From Hydractinia symbiolongicarpus (taxonomy: Eukaryota > Cnidaria > Hydrozoa > Anthoathecata > Hydractiniidae), in assembly GCF_029227915.1 (NCBI RefSeq), contig NC_079885.1, positions 28,399,001 through 28,463,000 of the forward strand: a stretch of 64,000 nucleotides of DNA. The letters run 5' to 3'. Shown here piece after piece: positions 15,051-27,765 of the stretch. The first letter of the stretch is position 1, and the number at the start of each line of letters is the position of its first letter. The notes below the pieces were generated by a model, which saw nothing but the letters and a program-made list of their open reading frames with translations, was not told the origin of the DNA and made no database searches. The translations under genes were made by a program, and so were the position numbers.

Positions 15051-18000
15051 TGTGATAAATGAGCCAATTGGACTCCAAGGAATAACATTCTTCTTAATTT
15101 GACATGATTGCTGGAATTCAGCGATTACACTCGGCCCTATGGTAGCGCTTCACTTAACAACTTATATAAAATAAGTCATTTTTTACTGTGGGACCAATCC
15201 TGGCCGTTAGCACGCGCTGAATAAATAGGAACAGTTTCAAAAACTACATTTCATTGACCTTCTGGTGGTATAAATCCGTTTGAGTTACAACGGTTGCGTC
15301 ACATATTCGTACCCACATGTATTTAGCAATAGTATTCGGATATTAGTAGGTTGCATCGCTTTTAACAGTGAAAGGATTGACTGTGGGACTTAATTAAACT
15401 AATATTGGACTTTGACCTCATAAATGTGATAAATGAGACAATTGCACCAAATTTATACTTAATTAAACTGATTTTGGACTGTGATATTATAAATGAGATA
15501 ACTGAGACAATTGGACTAAAGAAATAACATTCTTTTTAATTTGACATGATTGCTGGAATTTACCGATTTCGCTGGGCGCTGTGGTAGCGTTTTATTTAAA
15601 AGTTTACATAAATAAGTCATTTTGTACTGTGGGACCAATCCTAGTTGTTAGCGGACGTTGAAGAAATAGAAACATTTTTAAAAAGTACATTTCATTGACA
15701 TTGTAATGGTGTCAATCCGCCTAAGTTACAACGGTTGCTTCACGTATTCGTACTAACATGTATTTAGTGATTTTTTCCCGATATTACTAAGTTGTATTGC
15801 TTTTGACAGTGAAACGATTGACTGTGGGACTTAATTGAAGTGATTCTGTACTGTGACCTTATTAATGTGATAAATAAGCCAATTGGACTCCAAGGAATAA
15901 CATTCTTCTTAATTTGACATGATTGCTGGAATTCAGCGATTACACTGGGCCCTATGGTAGCGCTTCACTTAAAAATTTATACAAAATAAGTCATTTTTTA
16001 CTGTGGGGCCAATCCTGGCCGTTAGCACGAGCTGAATAAATAGGAACAGTTTCAAAGACTACATTTCATTTACTTTCTGAGGGTATATATCCGTTTGAGT
16101 TACAACGGTTGCGTCACATATTCGTACCAACATGTATTTAGTGATATTTTTCTGATATTATTAAGTTATATCGCTTTTAACATTGATCAATTGACTCTGG
16201 GACTTAATTGAAATAACTTTGGACTGTGACCTAATAAATGTGATGAGTGAGCCAACTGGAACCCAAGAAATAACATTCTTCTTAATTTGACATGATTGCC
16301 GCAACTCAGCGATTACACTGGGCGCTGTTTGGAGCGCTTCATTTAAAAATTTAGATAAATAAGTTATTTTTTTCTGTGGGACGAATCCTAGCCGTTAGTG
16401 CGCGCTGAAGAAAGAGAGACAGTTTTAAAAACTACATCTCATTGACTCTCTAACGGTATCAGTCCGTTTCAATTACAACGGTTGCGTCACATATTCGTAC
16501 CAACATGTATTTAGCGATATTTTTCTGATTTTACTATGTTGCATCGCTTTTAACAGTGAAAGGATTGACTGTGGGACTTGATTGAACTGATTTTAGACTT
16601 TGACCTCATAAATGTGATAAGTGAGACAATTGGAACCAAGAAATATCATTCTTCTTAATTTGACATAATTGGTGGAATTTACTGATTTCACTGGGCGCTG
16701 TGGTAGGGATTCACTTAAAAATTTAGATAAATAAGTCAATTTTTACGGTGGGACCAATCCTAGCCGTTAGCCCGCGCTGAAGAAAGAGAAACAGTTTCAA
16801 AAACTACATTTCATTGACTCTCTAACGGTATCAGTCCGTTTCAATTACAACAGTTGCGTCACATAATCGTACCAACATGTATATAGCGATATTTTTCTGA
16901 TTTTACTATGTTGCATCGCTTTTAACAGTGAAAGGATTGACTGTGGGACTTGATTGAACTGATTTTAGACTTTGACCTCATAAATGTGACAAATGAGACA
17001 ATTGGACCCAAGAAATATCATTCTTCTTAATTTGACATGATTGCTAGAATTTACCGATTTCGCTGGGCACTGTGGTATCGCTTTATTTAAAATTTAGATA
17101 AATAAGTCTTTTTTTACTGTGGGACTAATCCTGACCGTTAGCACGCGCTGAAGAAATAGAGACATTCTCAAAAACTACATTTCATTGACTTCTTAGCGGT
17201 ATCAATCCGTTTGAGTTACAACGGTTGCGTCACATATTCGTACCAACATGTGTTTAGTGATATTTTTCCGATATTATTGAGTTATATCGCTTTTAAAAGT
17301 GAAACGATTGACTCTGGGACTTAATTGAAGTAACTTTGGACTGTGACCTTATAAATGTGATAAGTGAGCCAACTGGACCCCAAGAAATGACATTCTTCTT
17401 AATTTGACATGATTGCCGCAACTCAGCGATTACACTGGTCGCTGTTTGGAGCGCTTCATTTAAAAATTTAGATAAATAAGTGATTTTTTTCTGTGGGACA
17501 AATCCTAGCTGTTATCGCGCGCTGAAGAAATAGAGACAGTTTTAGAAGGTACGTTTCAATGAATTTCTAACGGTATGAGTCCGTTTGAGTTACATCGGTT
17601 GAGTCACATATTCCTCCCCACATGTATTTAGGGATATTTTTCTGATAATACTAGGTTGTATCGCTTTTAACAGTGACACGATTGACTGTGGCACTTAATT
17701 GAAATGATTTTGGACTGTGACCTTATAAATGTGATAAGTGAGACAATTGGAACCAAGAAATATCATTCTTCTTAATTTGACATGATTGGTGGAATTTACT
17801 GATTTCACTGGGCGCTGTGGTAGCGCTTCATTTAAAAATTTAGATAAATAAGTCCTTTTTTACGGTTGGACCAATCCTAGACGTTAGCGCGCGCTGAAGA
17901 AAGAGAGACAGTTTTAAAAACTACATTTCATTGACTTTCTAACGGCATCGGTCCGTTTCAATGACAACGGTTGCGTCACATATTCGTACCAACATGCATT

Positions 18001-18199
18001 TAGCGATATTTTTCTCATTTTACTAGGTTGCATCGCTTTTAACAGTGAAAGGATTGACTGTGGGATTTAATTGAACTGATTTTGGACTTTGACCTCATCA
18101 ATATGATAAATGAGACAATTGGACCCAAGGAATAACATTCTTTTTAATTTGACATGATTGCTGGAATTTGCCGATTTCGCTAGGCGCTGTGGTAGCGTT

Positions 18200-21100
18200 T
18201 TATTTAAAAGTTTAGATATATAAGTCATTTTGTACTGCGGGACCAATCCTAGCCGTTAGCGCGCGTTGAAGAAATAGAAACATTTTCAAAAAGTACATTT
18301 CATTGACTTTCGAACGGTGTCAATCCGCTTGACTTACAACGGTTGCGTCACATATTTGTACCAACATGTATTTAGTGATTTGTTTCCGATATTACTAAGT
18401 TGTATCGCTTTTAGCAGTAAAACGATTGACTGTGGGACTTAATTGAAGTGATTCTGGACTGTGACCTTATAAATGTGATAAGTGAGCCAACTGGACCCCA
18501 AGAAATGACATTCTTCTTAATTTGACATGATTGCCGCAACTCAGCGATTACACTGGTCGCTGTTTGGAGCTCTTCATTTAAAAATTTAGATAAATAAGTG
18601 ATTTTTTACTGTGGGACAAATCCTAGCCGTTATCGCGCGCTGAAGAAATAGAGACAGTTTTAGAAGGTACGTTTTAATGAATTTCTAACGGTATCAGTCC
18701 GTTTCAATTACAACGGTTGCGTCACATATTCGTACCAACATGTATTTAGCGATATTTTTCTGATTTTACTAGGTTGCATTGTTTTTAACAGTGAAAGGAT
18801 TGACTGTGGGACTTAATTGAACTGATTTTGGACTTTGACCTCAAGAATGTGATAAATGTGACAATTGGACCCAAGAAATAACATTCGTCTTAATTTGACA
18901 TGATTGCTGGAATTTACCGATTTCGCTAGGCGCTGTGGTAGCGCTTCATTTAAAAATTTAGATAAATAAGTCTTTTTTACGGTTGGACCAATCCTAGACG
19001 TTAGCGCGCGCTGAAGAAAGAGAGACAGTTTTAAAAACTACATTTCATTGACTTTCTAACGGCATCGGTCCGTTTCAATGACAACGGTTGCGTCACATAA
19101 TCGTACCAACATGCATTTAGCGATATTTTTCTCATTTTACTAGGTTGCATCGCTTTTAACAGTGAAAGGATTGACTGTGGGATTTAATTGAACTGATTTT
19201 GGACTTTGACCTCATCAATATGATAAATGAGACAATTGGACCCAAGGAATAACATTCTTTTTAATTTGACATGATTGCTGGAATTTGCCGATTTCGCTAG
19301 GCGCTGTGGTAGCGTTTTATTTAAAAGTTTAGATATATAAGTCATTTTGTACTGCGGGACCAATCCTAGCCGTTAGCGCGCGTTGAAGAAATAGAAACAT
19401 TTTCAAAAAGTACATTTCATTGACTTTCTAACGGTGTCAATCCGCTTGACTTACAACGGTTGCGTCACATATTTGTACCAACATGTATTTAGTGATTTGT
19501 TTCCGATATTACTAAGTTGTATCGCTTTTAGCAGTAAAACGATTGACTGTGGGACTTAATTGAAGTGATTCTGGACTGTGACCTTATAAATGTGATAAGT
19601 GAGCCAACTGGACCCCAAGAAATGACATTCTTCTTAATTTGACATGATTGCCGCAACTCAGCGATTACACTGGTCGCTGTTTGGAGCTCTTCATTTAAAA
19701 ATTTAGATAAATAAGTGATTTTTTACTGTGGGACAAATCCTAGCCGTTATCGCGCGCTGAAGAAATAGAGACAGTTTTAGAAGGTACGTTTTAATGAATT
19801 TCTAACGGTATCAGTCCGTTTCAATTACAACGGTTGCGTCACATATTCGTACCAACATGTATTTAGCGATATTTTTCTGATTTTACTAGGTTGCATTGTT
19901 TTTAACAGTGAAAGGATTGACTGTGGGATTTAATTGAACTGATTTTGGACTTTGACCTCAAGAATATGATAAATGTGACAATTGGACCCAAGAAATAACA
20001 TTCGTCTTAATTTGACATGATTGCTGGAATTTACCGATTTCGCTAGGCGCTGTGGTAGCGCTTCATTTAAAAATTTAGATAAATAAGTCCTTTTTTACGG
20101 TTGGACCAATCCTAGACGTTAGCGCGCGCTGAAGAAAGAGAGACAGTTTTAAAAACTACATTTCATTGACTTTCTAACGGCATCAGTCCGTTTCCATGAC
20201 AACGGTTGCGTCACATATTCGTACCAACATGCATTTAGCGATATTTTTCTCATTTTACTAGGTTGCATAGCTTTTAGCACTGAAAGGATTGACTGTGGGA
20301 CTTAATGGAACTGATTTTGGACTTTGACCTCAAGAATGTGATAAATGAGACAATTGGACCTCAGAAATAACATTCGTCTTAATTTCAAATGATTGCTGAA
20401 ATTTACCGATTTCGCTAGGCGCTGTTGTAGCGCTTTATTTAAAAATTTAGATGAATAAGTCATTTTTTACGGTTGGACCAATCCTAGCCGTTATCGCGCG
20501 CTGAAGAAATAGAGACAGTTTTAGAAGGTACGTTTCAATGAATTTCTAACGGCATGAGTCCGTTTGAGTTACATCGGTTGAGTCACATATTCCTCCCCAC
20601 ATGTATTTAGGGATATTTTTCTGATAATACTAGGTTGTATCGCTTTTAACAGTGACACGATTGACTGTGGCACTTAATTGAAATGATTTTGGACTGTGAC
20701 CTTATAAATGTGATAAGTGAGACAATTGGAACCAAGAAATATCATTCTTCTAAATTTGACATGATTGGTGGAATTTACTGATTTCACTGGGCGCTGTGGT
20801 AGCGCTTCATTTAAAAATTTAGATAAATAAGTCCTTTTTTACGGTTGGACCAATCCTAGACGTTAGCGCGCGCTGTAAAAAGAGAGACAGTTTTAAAAAC
20901 TACATTTCATTGACTTTCTAACGGCATCGGTCCGTTTCAATGACAACGGTTGCGTCACATATTCGTACCAACATGCATTTAGCGATATTTTTCTCATTTT
21001 ACTAGGTTGCATCGCTTTTAACAGTGAAAGGATTGACTGTGGGATTTAATTGAACTGATTTTGAGCTTTGACCTCATCAATATGATAAATGAGACAATTG

Positions 21101-23400
21101 GACCCAAGGAATAACATTCTTTTTAATTTGACATGATTGCTGGAATTTGCCGATTTCGCTAGGCGCTGTGGTAGCGTTTTATTTAAAAGTTTAGATATAT
21201 AAGTCATTTTGTACTGCGGGACCAATCCTAGCCGTTAGCGCGCGTTGAAGAAATAGAAACATTTTCAAAAAGTACATTTCATTGACTTTCTAACGGTGTC
21301 AATCCGCTTGACTTACAACGGTTGCGTCACATATTTGTACCAACATGTATTTAGTGATTTTTTTCCGATATTACTAAGTTGTATCGCTTTTAGCAGTAAA
21401 ACGATTGACTGTGGGACTTAATTGAAGTGATTCTGGACTGTGACCTTATAAATGTGATAAGTGAGCCAACTGGACCCCAAGAAATGACATTCTTCTTAAT
21501 TTGACATGATTGCCGCAACTCAGCGATTACACTGGTCGCTGTTTGGAGCTCTTCATTTAAAAATTTAGATAAATAAGTGATTTTTTACTGTGGGACAAAT
21601 CCTAGCCGTTATCGCGCGCTGAAGAAATAGAGACAGTTTTAGAAGGTACGTTTTAATGAATTTCTAACGGTATCAGTCCGTTTCAATTACAACGGTTGCG
21701 TCACATATTCGTACCAACATGTATTTAGCGATATTTTTCTGATTTTACTAGGTTGCATTGTTTTTAACAGTGAAAGGATTGACTGTGGGACTTAATTGAA
21801 CTGATTTTGGACTTTGACCTCAAGAATGTGATAAATGTGACAATTGGACCCAAGAAATAACATTCGTCTTAATTTGACATGATTGCTGGAATTTACCGAT
21901 TTCGCTAGGCGCTGTGGTAGCGCTTCATTTAAAAATTTAGATAAATAAGTCCTTTTTTACGGTTGGACCAATCCTAGACGTTAGCGCGCGCTGAAGAAAG
22001 AGAGACAGTTTTAAAAACTACATTTCATTGACTTTCTAACGGCATCAGTCCGTTTCCATGACAACGGTTGCGTCACATATTCGTACCAACATGCATTTAG
22101 CGATATTTTTCTCATTTTACTAGGTTGCATAGCTTTTAGCAGTGAAAGGATTGACTGTGGGACTTAATTGAACTGATTTTGGACTTTGACCTCAAGAATG
22201 TGATAAATGAGACAATTGGACCTCAGAAATAACATTCGTCTTAATTTCAAATGATTGCTGAAATTTACCGATTTCGCTAGGCGCTGTTGTACCGCTTCAT
22301 TTAAAAATTTAGATGAATAAGTCATTTTTTACGGTTGGACCAATCCTAGACGTTAGCGCGCGCTGAAGAAAGAGAGACAGTTTTAAAAACTACATTTCAT
22401 TGACTTTTTTAACGGCATCAGTCCGTTTCAATAACAACGGTTGCGTCACATATTCGTACCAACATGCATTTAGCGATATTTTTCTGATTTTACTAGGTTG
22501 CATCGCTTTTAACAGTGAAAGGATTGACTGTGGGATTTAATTGAACTGATTTTGGACTTTGACCTCATAAATGTGATAAATGAGACAATTGGACCCAAGG
22601 AATAACATTCTTTTTAATTTGACATGATTGCTGGAATTTGCTGATTTCGCTGGGCGCTGTGGTAGCGTTTTATTTAAAAGTTTAGATATATAAGTCATTT
22701 TGTACTGCGGGACCAATCCTAGCCGTTAGCGCGCGTTGAAGAAATAGAAACATTTTCAAAAAGTACATTTCATTGACTTTCTAACGGTGTCAATCCGCTT
22801 GACTTACAACGGTTGCGTCACATATTTGTACCAACATGTATTTAGTGATTTTTTTCCGATATTACTAAGTTGTATCGCTTTTAGCAGTAAAACGATTGAC
22901 TGTGGGACTTAATTGAAGTGATTCTGGACTGTGACCTTATAAATGTGATAAGTGAGCCAACTGGACCCCAAGAAATGACATTCTTCTTAATTTGACATGA
23001 TTGCCGCAACTCAGCGATTACACTGGTCGCTGTTTGGAGCGCTTCAGTTAAAAATTTAGATAAATAAGTGATTTTTTACTGTGGGACAAATCCTAGCCGT
23101 TATCGCGCGCTGAAGAAATAGAGACAGTTTTAGAAGGTAGGTTTAAATGAATTTCTAACGGTATCAGTCCGTTTCAATTACAACGGTTGCGTCACATATT
23201 CGTACCAACATGTATTTAGCGATATTTTTCTGATTTTACTAGGTTGCATTGTTTTTAACAGTGAAAGGATTGACTGTGGGACTTAATTGAACTGATTTTG
23301 GACTTTGACCTCAAGAATGTGATAAATGTGACAATTGGACCCAAGAAATAACATTCGTCTTAATTTGACATGATTGCTGGAATTTACCGATTTCGCTAGG
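18200..23400 (+). repeat. HOR block with 3-, 5- and 4-monomer spacings
   Basis: The variant TTTGGAGC followed by a TCTTCATT-like end occurs at 18,563, 19,680, 21,542 and 23,033. The spacings are 1,117, 1,862 and 1,491 bp, which are 3, 5 and 4 monomers. The monomer types follow each other in the same order, with one or two dropped or added per cycle. This is a variable-length HOR rather than a fixed one, and unequal exchange in register is the simplest explanation. Confidence 0.8.
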
Positions 23401-23680
23401 CGCTGTAGTTGCGCTTTATTTAAAAATTTAGATAAATAAGTCCTTTTTTACGGTTGGACCAATCCTAGACGTTAGCGCGCGCTGAAGAAAGAGAGACACT
23501 TTTAAAAACTACATTTCATTGACTTTCTAACGGCATCAGTCCGTTTCCATGACAACGGTTGCGTCACATATTCGTACCAACATGCATTTAGCGATATTTT
23601 TCTCATTTTACTAGGTTGCATCGCTTTTAGCAGTGAAAGGATTGACTGTGGGACTTAATTGAACTGATTTTGGACTTTGA

Positions 23681-26600
23681 CCTCAAAAATGTGATAAATG
23701 AGACAATTGGACCTCAGAAATAACATTCGTCTTAATTTCAAATGATTGCTGAAATTTACCGATTTCGCTAGGCGCTGTTGTAGCGCTTCATTTAAAAATT
23801 TAGATGAATAAGTCATTTTTTACGGTTGGACCAATCTTAGACGTTAGCGCGCGCTGAAGAAAGAGAGACAGCTTTAAAAACTACATTTCATTGACTTTTT
23901 TAACGGCATCAGTCCGTTTCAATTACAACGGTTGCGTCACATATTCGTACCAACATGCATTTAGCGATATTTTTCTGATTTTACTAGGTTGCATCGCTTT
24001 TAACAGTAAAAGGATTGACTGTGGGACTTAATTGAACTGATTTTGGACTTTGACTTCATAAATGTGATAAATGAGACAATTGGACCCAAGGAATAACATT
24101 CTTTTTAATTTGACATGATTGCTGGAATTTGCCGATTTCGCTGGGCGCTGTGGTAGCGTTTTATTTAAAAGTTTAGATATATTAGTCATTTTGTACTGCG
24201 GGACCAATCCTAGCCGTTAGCGCGCATTGAAGAAATAGAAACATTTTCAAAAAGTACATTTCATTGACTTTCTAACGGTGTCAATCCGCTTGACTTACAA
24301 CGGTTTTTGTCACATATTTGTACCAACATGTATTTAGTGATTTTTTTCCGATATTACTAAGTTGTATCGCTTTTAACAGTAAAACGATTGACTGTGGGAC
24401 TTAATTAAAGTGATTCTGGACTGTGACCTTATAAATGTGATAAGTGAGCCAACTGGACCCCAAGAAATGACATTCTTCATAATTTGACATGATTGCCGCA
24501 ACTTGGCGATTACACTGGTCGCTGTATGAAGCGCTTCATTAAAAAATTTAGATAAATAAGTCATTTTTTACTGTGGGACGAATCCTAGCCGTTATTGCGC
24601 GCTGAAGAAATAGAGACAGTTTTAGAAGGTACATTTCAATGAATTTCTAACGGTATGAGTCCATTTGAGATACAACGGTTGAGTCACATATTCGTACCAA
24701 CATGTATTTAGTGATTTTTTTCCGATATTACTAAGTTTTATCGCCTTTAACAGTGAAACGGTTGACTGTGGGACTTCATTGAAGTGATTCTGGACTGCGA
24801 CCGCATAAATGTGATAAATGAACCAACTGGACTCCAAGGAATAACATTCTTCTTAATTTGACATGATTGCTGCAATTCAGCGATTACACTCGGCCCAATG
24901 GTAGCGCTTCACTTAAAAATTTAGATAAAATAAGTCATTTTTTACTGTGGGACCAATGCTAGCCGTTAGCCCGCGCTGAAGAAATAGAGACAGTTTCAAA
25001 TACTACATTTCATTGACTTTCTAACGGTAATAGTCCGTTTCAACTGCAACGGTTGTGTCACATATTCGTACCAACATATATATAGTGATTTTTTTCCATT
25101 ATTACTAAGTTGTATTGCTTTTGACAGTGAAACGAGTGACTGTGGGACTTAATTGAAGTGATCCAGGACTGTGACCTTATAAATGTGATAAATGAGCCAA
25201 TTGGATTCCAGGGAATAACATTCTTCTTTATTTGAAATGATTGCTGCAATTCAGCGGTTACACTCGGCCCAATGGTAGCGCTTCTCTTAAAAATTTAGAT
25301 AAAATAAGTCATTTTTTACTGTGGGACAAATCCTAGCCGTTAGCGCGGGCTGAAGAAATAGAGACAGTTTGAAGAACTACATTTCATTGACTTTCTAACA
25401 GTCTCAATCGGCTTAACTTACAACGGTTGCGTCACGTATTCGTACCAACATGTATTTAGTGATTTTTTTCCGATATTACTAAGTTGTATTTCTTTGACAG
25501 TGAAACGATTGACTGTGGGACGTAATTGAAGTGATTCTGTACTGTGACCTCAAAAATGTGATAAATGAGACAATTGGACCTCAGAAATAACATTCGTCTT
25601 AATTTCAAATGATTGCTGAAATTTACCGATTTCGCTAGGCGCTGTTGTAGCGCTTCATTTAAAAATTTAGATGAATAAGTCATTTTTTACGGTTGGACCA
25701 ATCTTAGACGTTAGCGCGCGCTGAAGAAAGAGAGACAGCTTTAAAAACTACATTTCATTGACTTTTTTAACGGCATCAGTCCGTTTCAATTACAACGGTT
25801 GCGTCACATATTCGTACCAACATGCATTTAGCGATATTTTTCTGATTTTACTAGGTTGCATCGCTTTTAACAGTAAAAGGATTGACTGTGGGACTTAATT
25901 GAACTGATTTTGGACTTTGACTTCATAAATGTGATAAATGAGACAATTGGACCCAAGGAATAACATTCTTTTTAATTTGACATGATTGCTGGAATTTGCC
26001 GATTTCGCTGGGAGCTGTGGTAGCGTTTTATTTAAAAGTTTAGATATATTAGTCATTTTGTACTGCGGGACCAATCCTAGCCGTTAGCGCGCATTGAAGA
26101 AATAGAAACATTTTCAAAAAGTACATTTCATTGACTTTCTAACGGTGTCAATCCGCTTGACTTACAACGGTTTTTGTCACATATTTGTACCAACATGTAT
26201 TTAGTGATTTTTTTCCGATATTACTAAGTTGTATCGCTTTTAACAGTAAAACGATTGACTGTGGGACTTAATTAAAGTGATTCTGGACTGTGACCTTATA
26301 AATGTGATAAGTGAGCGAACTGGACCCGAAGAAATGACATTCTTCATAATTTGACATGATTGCCGCAACTCAGCGATTACACTGGTCGCTGTGTGAAGCG
26401 CTTCATTAAAAAATTTAGATAAATAAGTCATTTTTTACTGTGGGACAAATCCTAGCCGTTATCGCGCTGAAGAAATAGAGACAGTTTTAGAAGGTACATT
26501 TCAATGAATTTCTAACGGTATGAGTCCATTTGAGATACAACGGTTGAGTCACATATTCGTACCAACATGTATTTAGTGATTTTTTTCCGATATTACTAAG

Positions 26601-27414
26601 TTTTATCGCTTTTAACAGTGAAACGGTTGACTGTGGGACTTCATTGAAGTGATTCTGGACTGCGACCGCATAAATGTGATAAATGAACCAACTGGACTCC
26701 AAGGAATAACATTCTTCTTAATTTGACATGATTGCTGCAATTCAGCGATTACACTCGGCCCAATGGTAGCGCTTCACTTAAAAATTTAGATAAAATAAGT
26801 CATTTTTTACTGTGGGACCAATGCTAGCCGTTAGCCCGCGCTGAAGAAATAGAGACAGTTTCAAATACTACATTTCATTGACTTTCTAACGGTAATAGTC
26901 CGTTTCAACTACAACGGTTGTGTCACATATTCGTACCAATATATATATAGTGATTTTTTTCCATTATTACTAAGTTGTATTGCTTTTGACAGTGAAACGA
27001 GTGACTGTGGGACTTAATTGAAGTGATCCTGGACTGTGACCTTATAAATGTGATAAATGAGCCAATTGGATTCCAGGGAATAACATTCTTCTTTATTTGA
27101 CATGATTGCTGCAATTCAGCGGTTACACTCGGCCCAATGGTAGCGCTTCTCTTAAAAATTTAGATAAAATAAGTCATTTTTTACTGTGGGACAAATCCTA
27201 GCCGTTAGCGCGGGCTGAAGAAATAGAGACAGTTTCAAGAACTACATTTCATTGACTTTCTAACAGTCTCAATCGGCTTAACTTACAACGGTTGTGTCAC
27301 GTATTCGTACCAACATGTATTTAGTGATTTTTTTCCGATATTACTAAGTTGTATTTCTTTGACAGTGAAACGATTGACTGTGGGACGTAATTGAAGTGAT
27401 TCTGTACTGTGACC
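23681..27414 (+). repeat. HOR block, 1,867-bp (5-monomer) tandem duplication
   Basis: CCTCAAAAATGTG at 23,681 recurs at 25,548. GCGCTTCATT after a GAA variant at 24,531 recurs at 26,398. Downstream markers keep an offset of 1,865-1,867 bp, so only small indels separate the copies. Units are 23,681-25,547 and 25,548-27,414. The same spurious minus-strand frames appear in both copies, as expected of a duplicated block. Confidence 0.88.
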
Positions 27415-27765
27415 TTATAAATGTGATAAATGAGCCAATTGGACTTCAAGGAATAACATTCTTCTTAATTTGACATGATTGCTGGAATTCAGCGATTACA
27501 CTCGGCCCTATGGTAGCGCTTCATTTAAAAATTTATATAAAATAAGTCATTTTTTAGTGTGGGAACAATCCTGGCCGTTAGAACGCGCTGAATAAATAAG
27601 AACAGTTTCATAGACTACATTTCATTGACTTTCTAACAGCATCAGTCCGTTTCAATTACAACGGTTGCGTCACATATTCGTACCAACATGCATTTAGCGA
27701 TATTTTTCTGATTTTACTAGGTTGCATCGCTTTTAACAGTGAAAGGATTGATTGTGGGACTTAAT

